A stretch of 59,083 nucleotides of DNA from Deltaproteobacteria bacterium (GCA_002869005.1 PKTU01000128.1:1-59083); one strand, 5' to 3'; positions 43,399 through 51,776 are shown, counted from the stretch's first letter. Translations and numbers: made by a program. Notes: generated from the letters alone by a model not told the origin.

Positions 43399-44528
43399 AT
43401 CTTGACACCTCTTTCAAATGAGCAGCGGGCAAGCTCCTCACCTTTGTAACCGAAGAGAACCGTCTCAACCGCGATCTTGCCCTCGACACGCGCTCGAGCT
43501 CGCTCCGCGACCCTCCGGGTAAGGAGCTCAAAAAGCCCTCGGTCGCCCGACTCGCGAAGATTCTCGTAAATCTGACGCGCCGTATTCGCCTCAAGCGCTT
43601 TAGCCGCGTCGGCGGACGCGAAGCCCGCCTCCTCCATCAACTCCTTTAAGACCGACAGGTCGAGGGAGGAGTCCTTTACGTGGGTGGCGTAATGCCCCCC
43701 TGCAACCTTACAAAACTTGGCGAATTGCCCAACGATTACCGCGTCGAGGTCCCGCTCTACCGTCTTGTCTAAAGAGTACCCTACGTGGTCGCCCATTAAT
43801 ACCGCGGCATTTTCCGCCAGCTCCGGCTACAGGCTATGCCCCGCCCTTTCACTGGTGCGGCCGAAGGCGAGGAGCATCCTCTTTGCCCCAGCGGCCTTTG
43901 CCACGTCAAGGCAGGAGTCTATCGTAGCTTCCCACGCTGCGGCGGACATCGGTATTACGATGCCGGTGGTTCCTAAAATAGAGAGGCCGCCTACGATTCC
44001 CAGCCGGTGATTCAGCGTTTTCTTGGCCCTCTCGGCGCCCTCCGGGGCGCTTATGACGACCCTCAATCCGGCAACCCCTCCAGCCTTGGAGAGACGCACC
44101 GCCTCCCTTACCGATTCCTCTATCATCTCCAGGGGCACAGGGTTTATCGCCGGGCTCCCAACCTCTGCGGCGAGCCCTTTTCGGGTCACCCTGCCGACTC
44201 CCTCGCCACCCTCTATCACCACGGGAAAGGAATCGTGAGCCGCCGGCTCACTTTTATTGAGAAGTGAAACCGTTGCACGAATCTCCATGCCGTTGGTTAC
44301 GTCGGGGTCGTCGCCGCCATCCTTTATGACCCCACAGGAGAATAGGCCTCCTTCGTAGAGCTTATCAACCAGCTTAAAGGTGCGACTTGTTGCATCCCCG
44401 CGCTTCCATGGGAGATTTAAGGAAACCTCGTCGACAGGGCTACCACAAAGCGCCAAAGTCGCTCCCTTGGCGGCGGCAGCTGCGCAAGCACCTGTGGAGT
44501 AGCCGTGGCGGAGTCTCTTCTTAGCCAT
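43395..44528 (-). pseudogene. cbiD: Cobalt-precorrin-5B C1-methyltransferase, interrupted by an in-frame TAG
   Basis: CbiD is specific to oxygen-independent cobalamin synthesis. From ATG at 44528 the N-terminal part shows LRHGYSTGACAAAAAKGA, VIKDGGDDPDVTNG and GTTGIVIPMSAAAW, reaching LLAFGRTSERAGHSL. Codon 234 is TAG (43829-43827). The same frame continues PELAENAAVLMGDHVGYSLD, GQFAKFCKVAGGHYATHV to a stop at 43395. No base is gained or lost, so one substitution separates this from an intact 377-residue gene. Homologues carry an aromatic residue before P-E/D-L, so TAG probably replaces Tyr or Phe. No ribosome site precedes the ATG at 43796, so a natural two-protein split is unlikely. Confidence 0.9.
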
Positions 44529-44539
44529 AGCTTAAAAGT

Positions 44540-45193
44540 CTACACCTCACCGGCGGCGGCCTTCATGAGCGCATTTACACATGCCGCAGCGACGTTGGAG
44601 CCGCCTTTGTTACCCTTAACGGATATCCATTCGACATCGCCACGCTCCATTAGGGCGTCCTTTGATTCAGCCGCGCCGACAAAGCCGACCACCACGCCTA
44701 CGATTAGGGCCGGCTTGGCCTTACCCTCATCCACCAGCTCCAACAGTCGAAATAGTGCAGTAGGCGCGTTGCCGAAGACAAATATGGCTCCGGGGTGAAG
44801 CAGCGCGGCCTTCTCCACGGCGGCGATTGAGCGGGTTATTTTGCGCTCGCGCGCCTCCTCAACAACGCCGGGGTCGCTTATGTAGCAGAAGGTCTCCGAG
44901 CCAAATTTGGCTGCCCGCACCTTGGAGACCCCTGAACGCGCCATCTCAACATCGGTCACAATGGGAGCGCCTACATTTAGCGCCGCGACCGCCGCATCAA
45001 AAGCTCCCTCGCTCCACTTTACCAGCGGTAGAAAGGAGGGGTCCCCCGTGGCGTGGATTACCCGCCCCACCAGAGCCTTCTCCCTTGGGGAGAGGTCGGA
45101 TAGGTCAGCCAGTGTATCGATTATCTCAAAGCTGCGTTTCTCTATCTCATCGGGGCGGATATCGTAGCCCCATCTTCCTTTAAGCTCACTCAA
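44540..45193 (-). CDS. cbiC: Precorrin-8X methylmutase
   Basis: Moves the C11 methyl to C12 to give cobyrinic acid. The 217-residue protein has IEKRSFEIID, VIHATGDPSF (the catalytic-His signature), GAPIVTDVEMARSGV and VGVVVGFVGAAESKDAL with GNKGGSNVAAACVNAL. It overlaps cbiX by 4 bp and precedes cbiD by 11 bp. Confidence 0.95.
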   Translation of the reverse strand: MSELKGRWGYDIRPDEIEKRSFEIIDTLADLSDLSPREKALVGRVIHATGDPSFLPLVKWSEGAFDAAVAALNVGAPIVTDVEMARSGVSKVRAAKFGSETFCYISDPGVVEEARERKITRSIAAVEKAALLHPGAIFVFGNAPTALFRLLELVDEGKAKPALIVGVVVGFVGAAESKDALMERGDVEWISVKGNKGGSNVAAACVNALMKAAAGEV

Positions 45194-45567
45194 CTTACGC
45201 TCTCCTTTATCCTCTCAAGCGCGATCTCGGCCAACTTGGGATGCGCTCCGATGTGCGAGCTCATTACGAGCTCAAAGTCAGGGTGTTTTTGGCGCGCTTT
45301 CTCCAGCTCCTCCGGTATATCTTCAAGCACGTGAGCACCTGGGAAGAGGAAAAAGGGCATGATGGCTACCTTGCGTGCGCCTCCTTCGTAAAGCTCCTCA
45401 AGGGCGGCTCCAAGGGAGGGTTCCGCCAGCTGTAAAAAAGCCGGTTTGACTTTAACTCCTCCCATAGCAACCGAAAGCATCGCGGCCACCTCGCCAAGGG
45501 GTAAATTGGCCGCGGCAACGCGGCTACCGTGGCCCAATAACAGGACCGCGTCCAGCGTACCTTCCAT
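45190..45567 (-). CDS. cbiX: Sirohydrochlorin cobaltochelatase, short CbiX type
   Basis: About 125 residues, the size of single-domain CbiX. It has the metal-binding His in AVLLLGHGSR, PAFLQLAEPSLGAAL and the second His in MPFFLFPGAHVLEDIPEEL. It inserts cobalt early in the anaerobic cobalamin route. The start at 45567 is chosen because GGGAGAG lies 6 bases upstream. The frame is open to an ATG at 45648 that would add a Cys/His-rich extension (CKHHCAHHF) but lacks a ribosome site. It is the first corrin gene, 117 bp after the histidine kinase gene. Confidence 0.9.
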   Translation of the reverse strand: MEGTLDAVLLLGHGSRVAAANLPLGEVAAMLSVAMGGVKVKPAFLQLAEPSLGAALEELYEGGARKVAIMPFFLFPGAHVLEDIPEELEKARQKHPDFELVMSSHIGAHPKLAEIALERIKESVS

Positions 45568-45684
45568 AATAGACTCTCCCGGAGAAAATATCAGGTTTTT
45601 CCATATGAAGTGATGAGCGCAGTGATGCTTGCACAAGGGGCCATTCATGTCAAGAAATGGGCGGATGTATTTGCCCTCGAACCT

Positions 45685-47067
45685 TCACCCCGCCAAGGGT
45701 ACCGTAAAGGTAAAAGTCGCGCCCTTACCCGGTGGCGACTCCACCCAGATATATCCGCCCAACCGCTCTACTATATCCCGGCAAATGGAGAGCCCGAGGC
45801 CCGTTCCTAGAGACTGGTGTTTTTGCGGGTCTCTAAGCTGCTTGAAGCGGTCGAATATCTCTCTTAGTTTTGACTGGTCTATCCCCGGCCCCTCGTCGGT
45901 AACGGAAATTACAGCAAAGCCCCCTCGCCTACGGGCCCTGATCAGCACCTGTGAACCAAAGGGTGAAAATTTCGACGCATTGCCGAGGAGGTTTGTCATA
46001 ACCTGCATTAAACGGTCGAAATCCGCGAGGGCAGGCGGCAGGCTGCGCTCCACATTTATGACAAGTTTTACATTGTTTTTATCAAATAGTGCGCGGGCGC
46101 TCTGCGTGGCCTTCTTTATTACCGCATCGAGAGGGACCGGCACCAACTCTACATCAAGTTTACCTGCTTCTATTTTGGAGTAATCGAGAAGGTCGTTGAT
46201 CATCCTTGTAAGGCGATCCGCCTCATCGTGAATGATCTCAGCGAATTTACGCCTTTTTTCCCGGTCATCGACATCGTAGCGCAAAAATATCTCGGAGAAA
46301 GATTTTATCGAGGTCAGCGGGGTCCTGAGCTCGTGGCTTACGTTTGAAAGAAATTCGCTTTTGACTCGGTCGAGCTCAAGGAGGCGAGTATTGGCTGCTT
46401 CGAGTTCGGCTGTGCGCTGACGCACCCTCTCCTCCATAACGACGCTGGCGTTGTGGACCTGGCTGTAGAGTCTGGCGTTGACCACGGATAGCGCCATCTG
46501 GTTTGCGAGCGCTTGTAAAAGTGAGATGAACTGCTCGCCAAACTTCTCCGGTCCGCGCGTTGAGTAAAACATCAATACGCCAATCGGTTTGCCCTCATGG
46601 ATCATAGGCACATGCACCATAGCCTTTACTGGCAGCGCCATCGAGAGCATCTCAAAATAGGGGGAGTGCGGCATCTTGGTCGTGTCGCGAACCACCACCG
46701 GCTTGGCGTCGAGGAAGGCTCTTCCGAACATCGTATAGCGGGTCGGCACCAGCTTTGTGGCCTCGGCATAATCGGTGTCAAGGCCAATAGCGGCCTTGAC
46801 CTCCAGCTGACCCCTTTCATTCAGCAGCCTCACGCCCATATGCTGAAAGCCGAAGTTCCTTCGCATCAGATCCAGTATAGCGTCAAGAACCTCTTTTAGG
46901 TCGAAGGAAGCCGACAACGTCGAGGAAGCTTCATGGAGGACCGAGAGGTCCCTGAGGCGTCTTTCAAGCTCTGTGCGTCCGGCCGCAAGTCTCCCCAGGA
47001 GCACCCCTGTAAAGAGCGCCCCCATCGCTAGCCCGATTAGCAGCGCGGCGAGGTATATGGAGGCCAT
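45685..47067 (-). CDS. Membrane GAF-domain sensor histidine kinase
   Basis: A 460-residue kinase with one N-terminal membrane helix (residues 4-27), a GAF domain (about 45-200), a coiled coil (205-240), HisKA with phospho-acceptor H245 in SNVSHELRTPLTSI and a complete ATPase domain (NLLGNASKFSP, DEGPGID, GTGLGLSIC). It lies 26 bp downstream of the pseudokinase-exonuclease gene and may supply the catalytic kinase for the adjacent receiver protein. The ligand is unknown. Confidence 0.92.
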   Translation of the reverse strand: MASIYLAALLIGLAMGALFTGVLLGRLAAGRTELERRLRDLSVLHEASSTLSASFDLKEVLDAILDLMRRNFGFQHMGVRLLNERGQLEVKAAIGLDTDYAEATKLVPTRYTMFGRAFLDAKPVVVRDTTKMPHSPYFEMLSMALPVKAMVHVPMIHEGKPIGVLMFYSTRGPEKFGEQFISLLQALANQMALSVVNARLYSQVHNASVVMEERVRQRTAELEAANTRLLELDRVKSEFLSNVSHELRTPLTSIKSFSEIFLRYDVDDREKRRKFAEIIHDEADRLTRMINDLLDYSKIEAGKLDVELVPVPLDAVIKKATQSARALFDKNNVKLVINVERSLPPALADFDRLMQVMTNLLGNASKFSPFGSQVLIRARRRGGFAVISVTDEGPGIDQSKLREIFDRFKQLRDPQKHQSLGTGLGLSICRDIVERLGGYIWVESPPGKGATFTFTVPLAG

Positions 47068-47093
47068 CGACTCTCCTCAGCGACCTTCTGTCG

Positions 47094-49226
47094 CTAATAG
47101 CGTGAATTCTGCCAGCGCAAGATCAACATCCTGTCGCAGAACGCCTTCGCCTCTGCAAGGGTCCTCACACCCCTCGCGGCAAGGAGTGGAATGAGCTTTA
47201 CAAGTATCTCCGCCGTGGCCCGGGCGTCGCCTAGCGAGGTATGCCGCCCCTCGATGGTTACGCCAAGCCTGTCGGAGATTGCGTCAAGGCTGTGCCCCTG
47301 CAAGTCTCCGTGGACGCCAAAGGAGAGAAAGAGGGTGTCGATGACGGGGTTGTCCATTGAGACGAGGTCGTTTTCCCTTGCCGCCAATTCAAGAAATTTC
47401 ATATCAAAGGCGGCATTATGCGCAACGATAACCGCATCCCCCACGTACTCCTTGAAATCCTCAAATGCCTCGGCCATTTTGGGGGCGCCGGCCACCATCT
47501 CATCCGTAACGCCATGAAACTTTACCGACTCCGGCGGAATCGGAATTCCCGGGTCAACGAGGGTGTGAAAAACCCCGGCGGAAAGCACTTTACCCCGCCT
47601 AACCCTTACCCCGCTAAGGGAGACGACTTTATCCCCCTTGGCCGGACTAAGCCCGGTGGTCTCCGTGTCAAAAACGACGAATTCAAGCTTCGCCAGATCT
47701 TGGGAGAGAAGGTCACCGGTTTCGAAACCGGGTCTGGCTTGAAAAAGGTCGAAATCATAGAACTCAGGCTGGTCGTCCACAATCCTTGCGCCGCCATCTG
47801 CTTCAGGCAGTTGTGACGCCTTCACCATTCCCAGGCGCACCTCAAAATCTTCCCCGTGGGAGCGGGTCCATATCTCGCCCCTGTTACGCCTCACCGCTTC
47901 ATATAGAGTTATCGGCTCCTCGCCCTCCACCTCAACGACAAGTGCATTCATCTCATCCGGCGAGATATCCTTAGCCCCCGCCAGGCTGAAAGTGGTAACT
48001 ACCATCTCTCCCTCGGCCTCAATTGACGCAACCACCGGGCTCCAGCCTGATGAATGAGAGGCAAGCCAACCAATAACAGTGGACATTGCCGCAACCCAAC
48101 CAAATGGTTCCGCCGCGACTGGGGGCAGATGCTCGGGGGCGTTGGCAAGCTCGGCATAAACCCCCTTGCTTGCCGCCAGGGCCTCGGCAACTATCGAGTG
48201 GGCATCGGCCGGTTGCCCGGGCCATAATGCGCTCGGCATGGAGTTGGCTACCTCTTCGCCTTCGCCCAGCATCTTCAGACAAGCATTCGCCTCTCCGTGT
48301 AATGCTGCGGCGAAAGCTTTTCGTTTCTCTTCCGGCAGATCTTTGCGGGTTTCCAAAATTTCCGCGAGCGATTGCATTGAAGATAGCGGTGAGCGCAACA
48401 TTGAGGGGAGCTTGCGCAAATGCATATCCACTCGTTTGTCCCTCTCGGCCTCTTCCGTAAGGTCCCGAAACGCGAGCAGGTAGCCGGCCAGCCCATAATT
48501 ATGCTCCGGCATCGCCGCCATTACACCTTTGAGAAGGCGCCCACCCACCAGGGGGAAGATCACCGGTTCGACCATATCCCGCCGCCCCTCTTCCCAGGCC
48601 AAGCGCAGCTGTTTCAGGTGGTATTCAACTCGCTTAGCCGGCAACACCTGCGTAAGTTTTCGCCCAAGCGCGGGGTTGCTGCCGGTGCATAGAGCCGCCC
48701 GGGCTCGTGGGTTCATCAAGAGGACTTCACCCTGCTCATTAAGGACGACAAGCCCCTCGACCATGGTTCTTAAAACCGAAGCAAGGCGGCTTTTCTCACC
48801 CTGAAGCGATACGGTGACTTCCCTGACCCTCTCTTCCAACTCGCTGTAAGCGCCTTCGAGAGCCTCCGCCATAGAGTTGAAATCCGCCGCTAGAGATTCA
48901 AGCTCGTCGCCGGTAGTAACGTCGATGCGGTGCGACAGGTTGATCCTTGACACTATCTCCGCGCCCCCCCTTATCTTGAGGAGCGGCGAGAGCAGCTTGT
49001 CTGCAAACCGCCACGCCATCGCTACGCACACGACGACAAGGATGCTGCCGAGGACGTAGACTCTCAACATAAAATGAGGAGTTGAACCGACAGATTCGGG
49101 AAGGGATGTAAGAAGAGCCAATACCGCTAGCGCGAAGGGGCAAACAGCCAGCAACACTATCGCCGAGACGAGGCGAACTCGAATTCTTTGAGTGAATGGT
49201 ATCTGGCGGTCTTGGGCAGGGGTCAT
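47094..49226 (-). CDS. Membrane pseudokinase fused to a DnaQ-type 3'-5' exonuclease
   Basis: A 710-residue protein with two membrane helices (about 19-40 and 53-73) and a loop of only about a dozen residues between them, HAMP (73-125), PAS-like (150-255), a dimerisation-helix remnant (258-320), an ATPase-like remnant (335-480) and a DEDDh exonuclease (513-695). Where kinases have SHELRTPL this protein has PSMLRSPL, so the phospho-acceptor His aligns with Ser275; the N and G boxes are not recognisable. The exonuclease keeps D520 and E522 (FDTETTG), D608 (HNAAFD), H662 and D667 (HTSLGD). The start overlaps the receiver gene by 4 bp. A signal-controlled nuclease on DNA or RNA is inferred. Confidence 0.88.
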   Translation of the reverse strand: MTPAQDRQIPFTQRIRVRLVSAIVLLAVCPFALAVLALLTSLPESVGSTPHFMLRVYVLGSILVVVCVAMAWRFADKLLSPLLKIRGGAEIVSRINLSHRIDVTTGDELESLAADFNSMAEALEGAYSELEERVREVTVSLQGEKSRLASVLRTMVEGLVVLNEQGEVLLMNPRARAALCTGSNPALGRKLTQVLPAKRVEYHLKQLRLAWEEGRRDMVEPVIFPLVGGRLLKGVMAAMPEHNYGLAGYLLAFRDLTEEAERDKRVDMHLRKLPSMLRSPLSSMQSLAEILETRKDLPEEKRKAFAAALHGEANACLKMLGEGEEVANSMPSALWPGQPADAHSIVAEALAASKGVYAELANAPEHLPPVAAEPFGWVAAMSTVIGWLASHSSGWSPVVASIEAEGEMVVTTFSLAGAKDISPDEMNALVVEVEGEEPITLYEAVRRNRGEIWTRSHGEDFEVRLGMVKASQLPEADGGARIVDDQPEFYDFDLFQARPGFETGDLLSQDLAKLEFVVFDTETTGLSPAKGDKVVSLSGVRVRRGKVLSAGVFHTLVDPGIPIPPESVKFHGVTDEMVAGAPKMAEAFEDFKEYVGDAVIVAHNAAFDMKFLELAARENDLVSMDNPVIDTLFLSFGVHGDLQGHSLDAISDRLGVTIEGRHTSLGDARATAEILVKLIPLLAARGVRTLAEAKAFCDRMLILRWQNSRY

Positions 49227-49588
49227 TTTTCCAATAAGGCGCGTATCTCCGCCACCAGCTCACCGGCATGGAAGGGTTTTGTTATGTAGGAATCCGCGCC
49301 CACCTCAAGGCCCTTTTTACGCTCAAGGGGTTGGCCCTTGGCCGTAAGCATTATCACCTTGGGAGGCGCTTCACGGGATTTTAGGATGCGACAGACCTCA
49401 TACCCGTCGCGCCTCGGCATTGCTACGTCCAGCAACACTATGGCCGGCGCAAAGATCTTTGCTCTCTCTAAAGCCTCCTCGCCATCTCCCGCAGTTTTAA
49501 CCTCAAACCCCTCCTCCTCAAGAATAAATTCCAGAGAGAGTAGAATATTTGGCTCATCGTCAACGACGAGGACCTTTTCCTTCGACAT
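49223..49588 (-). CDS. Single-domain response regulator
   Basis: A 121-residue receiver without output domain: acidic pair DD at 10-11, phospho-acceptor D54 in IVLLDVAMP, Thr in IMLTAKG and Lys in YITKPF. It is the first gene of the run receiver, pseudokinase-exonuclease, GAF kinase. GGAGG lies 6 bases before the ATG. It probably acts by protein contact, possibly on the fused exonuclease. Confidence 0.93.
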   Translation of the reverse strand: MSKEKVLVVDDEPNILLSLEFILEEEGFEVKTAGDGEEALERAKIFAPAIVLLDVAMPRRDGYEVCRILKSREAPPKVIMLTAKGQPLERKKGLEVGADSYITKPFHAGELVAEIRALLEK

Positions 49589-49618
49589 CCAAGACCTCCC
49601 GAATCGCCTTATAATTCC

Positions 49619-49666
49619 GGCCGAAAATAAAATAAATCAACTCTAAAACCTTATTTTATTTTGGCC
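49619..49666. repeat. AT-rich inverted repeat in a divergent promoter region
   Basis: Left arm GGCC-G-AAAATAAAATAA (49619-49635) and right arm TTATTTTATTTTGGCC (49651-49666) form a 16-bp stem with one bulged G and a 15-base loop. It lies 31 bp upstream of the receiver gene start, just beyond a possible minus-strand -10 (TATAAG, 49613-49608). It may be an operator or an upstream element for either divergent unit. Confidence 0.6.
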
Positions 49667-49717
49667 TACCAGTCAATCCGCTTTATCCGTTCTAGGGGTA
49701 TCGGCATTGCAATCACG

Positions 49718-49747
49718 TTGACATTTGCTGTTATTGACCGATAGGAT
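49718..49747 (+). promoter_or_regulatory. Candidate promoter for the TPR-like gene at 49754
   Basis: TTGACA (49718-49723) followed after 18 bases by TAGGAT (49742-49747, 4 of 6 consensus). The -10 ends 6 bases before the ATG at 49754, so the transcript would be nearly leaderless; no ribosome site is visible. Confidence 0.4.
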
Positions 49748-49753
49748 CGTTGT

Positions 49754-50338
49754 ATGCCCAACGACCCTAACAGACGCTTTAAAAGGTCGCCGAAGAGGCG
49801 CTACCTACCGCTTTGCATTGCGCTATCGATAGGCCTAGTAATAGGTTTATGGACTTCGCACCTCCAAAAGGTGCGCGCAAAGGAGCGCGGAGAAGAGATG
49901 TCCCAGACCGTGATCTCTTTGGTTGGGCAAGCAGCGAAGTTAAAAGAAGAAAAGGAAACCGCCGAAGCGAGAAATCTCCTAAAAGCGGCGCTCAAGATGA
50001 TGGAACCCTCCCCGGAACTCCATCAGTCTGAACCCTACCTGAACGTCCTGATAGGCCTTGCGGCCCTTGAGATCTCAGTTAACCCGCCGGATAAGGAGGG
50101 GGTGGCGCTGGCTATCCGTTATCTTGAGGATGCTTGGAAATATGCTTCCGGCGCCAAGGATAAACTCCGCGCTACCATAGCCAGGGAGAGGGCTTTTGCC
50201 GAGCTATTGAAGGGCAGCATGGATGATGCCGCCTTGTGGCTTAGCCGCGCAGCCGAACTAGACCCCGATGAGGAGGAGGCCGCAAAGCAGGTGGATGTCG
50301 TCGAGCGCTATAGGAGTTGGCGGGGCAGGGTCAAGTAG
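49754..50338 (+). CDS. Membrane-anchored TPR-like protein, unknown function
   Basis: A 194-residue protein with a basic N-terminus (NRRFKRSPKRR), one membrane helix (residues 17-33) and helical repeats resembling TPRs (LIGLAALEISVNP, LAIRYLEDAWKYASG, AFAELLKGSMDDAALWLSRAAELDPDEEEA). No family is recognised beyond the repeat. It overlaps the convergent pcnB gene by 8 bp. Confidence 0.7.
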   Translation: MPNDPNRRFKRSPKRRYLPLCIALSIGLVIGLWTSHLQKVRAKERGEEMSQTVISLVGQAAKLKEEKETAEARNLLKAALKMMEPSPELHQSEPYLNVLIGLAALEISVNPPDKEGVALAIRYLEDAWKYASGAKDKLRATIARERAFAELLKGSMDDAALWLSRAAELDPDEEEAAKQVDVVERYRSWRGRVK

Positions 50339-51602
50339 CGGGAGTGTTCTTTCTTGCAGGCCGGCGGCGGCGTCCGCTACGCCGTCTCGGTTTTTTCCTC
50401 TGCTCCGCGGGGGTCTCCCTATCTTGAAGATAGGAACGCCAGTAGTTAGCCGCTTCGCTCTGGCTGCTGTCGAAGTCAGCCCAAAGCGAATAAAATTCCC
50501 AAGCTTCGTTAAAATCCTTACGACGGGAGAACTTACCCTTCGCCCTGTAATGCCTGCCCTTCGCGAAACGGTAGCAGGAGAGAATTATCTCTTTGGCCTG
50601 ATGGCGAATATGCGCTGATATCTGGTACCTTGCGCAGAGCGGCGTCACCGTCTCGGAAATTGCCGGTGCTGCTTCGTCAAGTCTGGCGTCGCCGGTTAAA
50701 GGGTAGTTTTTAATTACAGTCGGCAGAGCAAGCGCCGCTATATATCTAAATTCCTGGGCTGGGCGTCCGCCTGACCCGGCGCCGTCCAGAGGTTTGAGGA
50801 GCGGGTAGATTCCTTCAAGCTCAACGATTTCGGGGTAGAGATGTTCAAGGAGACCAAGATGGGCGGCCTCTTTGAAGACATCCCCTACTATACCGAGGTG
50901 CTGCATCTGCCTGACCTCGTCCCTGAGCCTGGCCGGCGAAGCCTCGGAGATGCGGCGCGCGTTGGCTTTTATCCCGGATGCAGTTTTTCTCTCAATTTTG
51001 AACCCCAACCTAGCTGCGAATTCGATGGCCCGAAGCATGCGCACCGGGTCCTCGGAGAAGCGTTCATCCGGCGCGCCTATCAGCCGTATCTTTTTTTTCT
51101 CCAGATCGGATAGGCCACCGGTGTAATCGATGATTGAAAAATCATCAAAGTTATAAAGGAGCGCGTTTATCGTGAAGTCACGGCGCATGGCGTCGTCTTG
51201 AGGGGTGCCGAACACCGCCCCGGTCTTATCCCTGTCGTCGGGTGTGAGATGGCTGTCATCCTCCATCTTCTCCAGCCCTCTGAAGGTAGTCACCTCTACT
51301 ATCTTGTCTGGTAAGCCTTTTCGGCGAAAATACACATGTGCCAGCCTGAAGCGTCGACCAATAAGCCTACAGTTTCTAAAGAGCGCCTTGACCTCGCTGG
51401 GGCGCGCATCAGTGCCGATATCAAAATCTTTAGGTTCCCGGCCGAGGAGTATGTCACGCACTGCGCCGCCCACGATGTAGGCTAAAAAGCCTGAGCGGCG
51501 GAGTTTTCTTAATACCCAAAGGGCATCGTCATCCACAAGTGAGCGGCTGAGCGTGTGCTCCGGCCGTTTTAAAACTATGGGAAGTTTCTTTTTTTGCGTC
51601 AT
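50331..51602 (-). CDS. pcnB: Poly(A) polymerase / CCA-adding family nucleotidyltransferase
   Basis: A 423-residue class II nucleotidyltransferase. It has AYIVGGAVRDILLGREPKDFDIGTDA (catalytic Asp pair), RRFRLAHV, DDAMRRDFTINALLYN and EDPVRMLRAIEFAARLGF. The basic C-terminal tail (RKKPRRRSGRRRRPARK) and SLVDDDALWVLRKLR start match bacterial PcnB, which polyadenylates RNA for decay, more than CCA enzymes. A possible extended -10 (TGTTACAAT on the minus strand, 51661-51653) lies upstream. Confidence 0.88.
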   Translation of the reverse strand: MTQKKKLPIVLKRPEHTLSRSLVDDDALWVLRKLRRSGFLAYIVGGAVRDILLGREPKDFDIGTDARPSEVKALFRNCRLIGRRFRLAHVYFRRKGLPDKIVEVTTFRGLEKMEDDSHLTPDDRDKTGAVFGTPQDDAMRRDFTINALLYNFDDFSIIDYTGGLSDLEKKKIRLIGAPDERFSEDPVRMLRAIEFAARLGFKIERKTASGIKANARRISEASPARLRDEVRQMQHLGIVGDVFKEAAHLGLLEHLYPEIVELEGIYPLLKPLDGAGSGGRPAQEFRYIAALALPTVIKNYPLTGDARLDEAAPAISETVTPLCARYQISAHIRHQAKEIILSCYRFAKGRHYRAKGKFSRRKDFNEAWEFYSLWADFDSSQSEAANYWRSYLQDRETPAEQRKKPRRRSGRRRRPARKNTPAT

Positions 51603-51681
51603 GTTTCTTTCTATACTTCACGTGATAACCGAAGTGGCCTTTGCTGGCGCGCATTGTAACAAAAACCTCACTTCGGAGCGA

Positions 51682-51698
51682 GGACAGTTGCCCTGTCC
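51682..51698. repeat. Short perfect inverted repeat
   Basis: GGACAG and CTGTCC form a 6-bp stem with a 5-base loop in the divergent region between pcnB and the DsbC-like gene. Also present are CCGAAGTG (51629-51636) and CACTTCGG (51669-51676). No T run follows; the role is unknown. Confidence 0.35.
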
Positions 51699-51748
51699 AA
51701 CTATATAAACCGTGCAGGTAGTATAGACGTCAAAGCGTCGATTGGGCA

Positions 51749-51774
51749 TTTAGTGCCATTTCTTGTCCACTAAA
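51749..51774. repeat. Inverted repeat next to a -35 element
   Basis: TTTAGTG (51749-51755) and CACTAAA (51768-51774) form a perfect 7-bp dyad with a 12-base spacer, ending 2 bases before the candidate -35 at 51777. The position suits an activator or repressor site for the DsbC-like/TfpX-like operon. Confidence 0.45.
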
Positions 51775-51776
51775 CT

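Noticed and set aside
43395-44528. Pyrrolysine or selenocysteine at the cbiD TAG
   Set aside because: TAG does not encode selenocysteine. Pyrrolysine would need pyl genes, which are not in view, and the position fits an aromatic residue. TAG also ends other normal genes such as mqnA.
45568-45684. Cobalamin riboswitch upstream of cbiX
   Set aside because: The gap is only 117 bp and no B12-box-like core or extended pairing could be seen.
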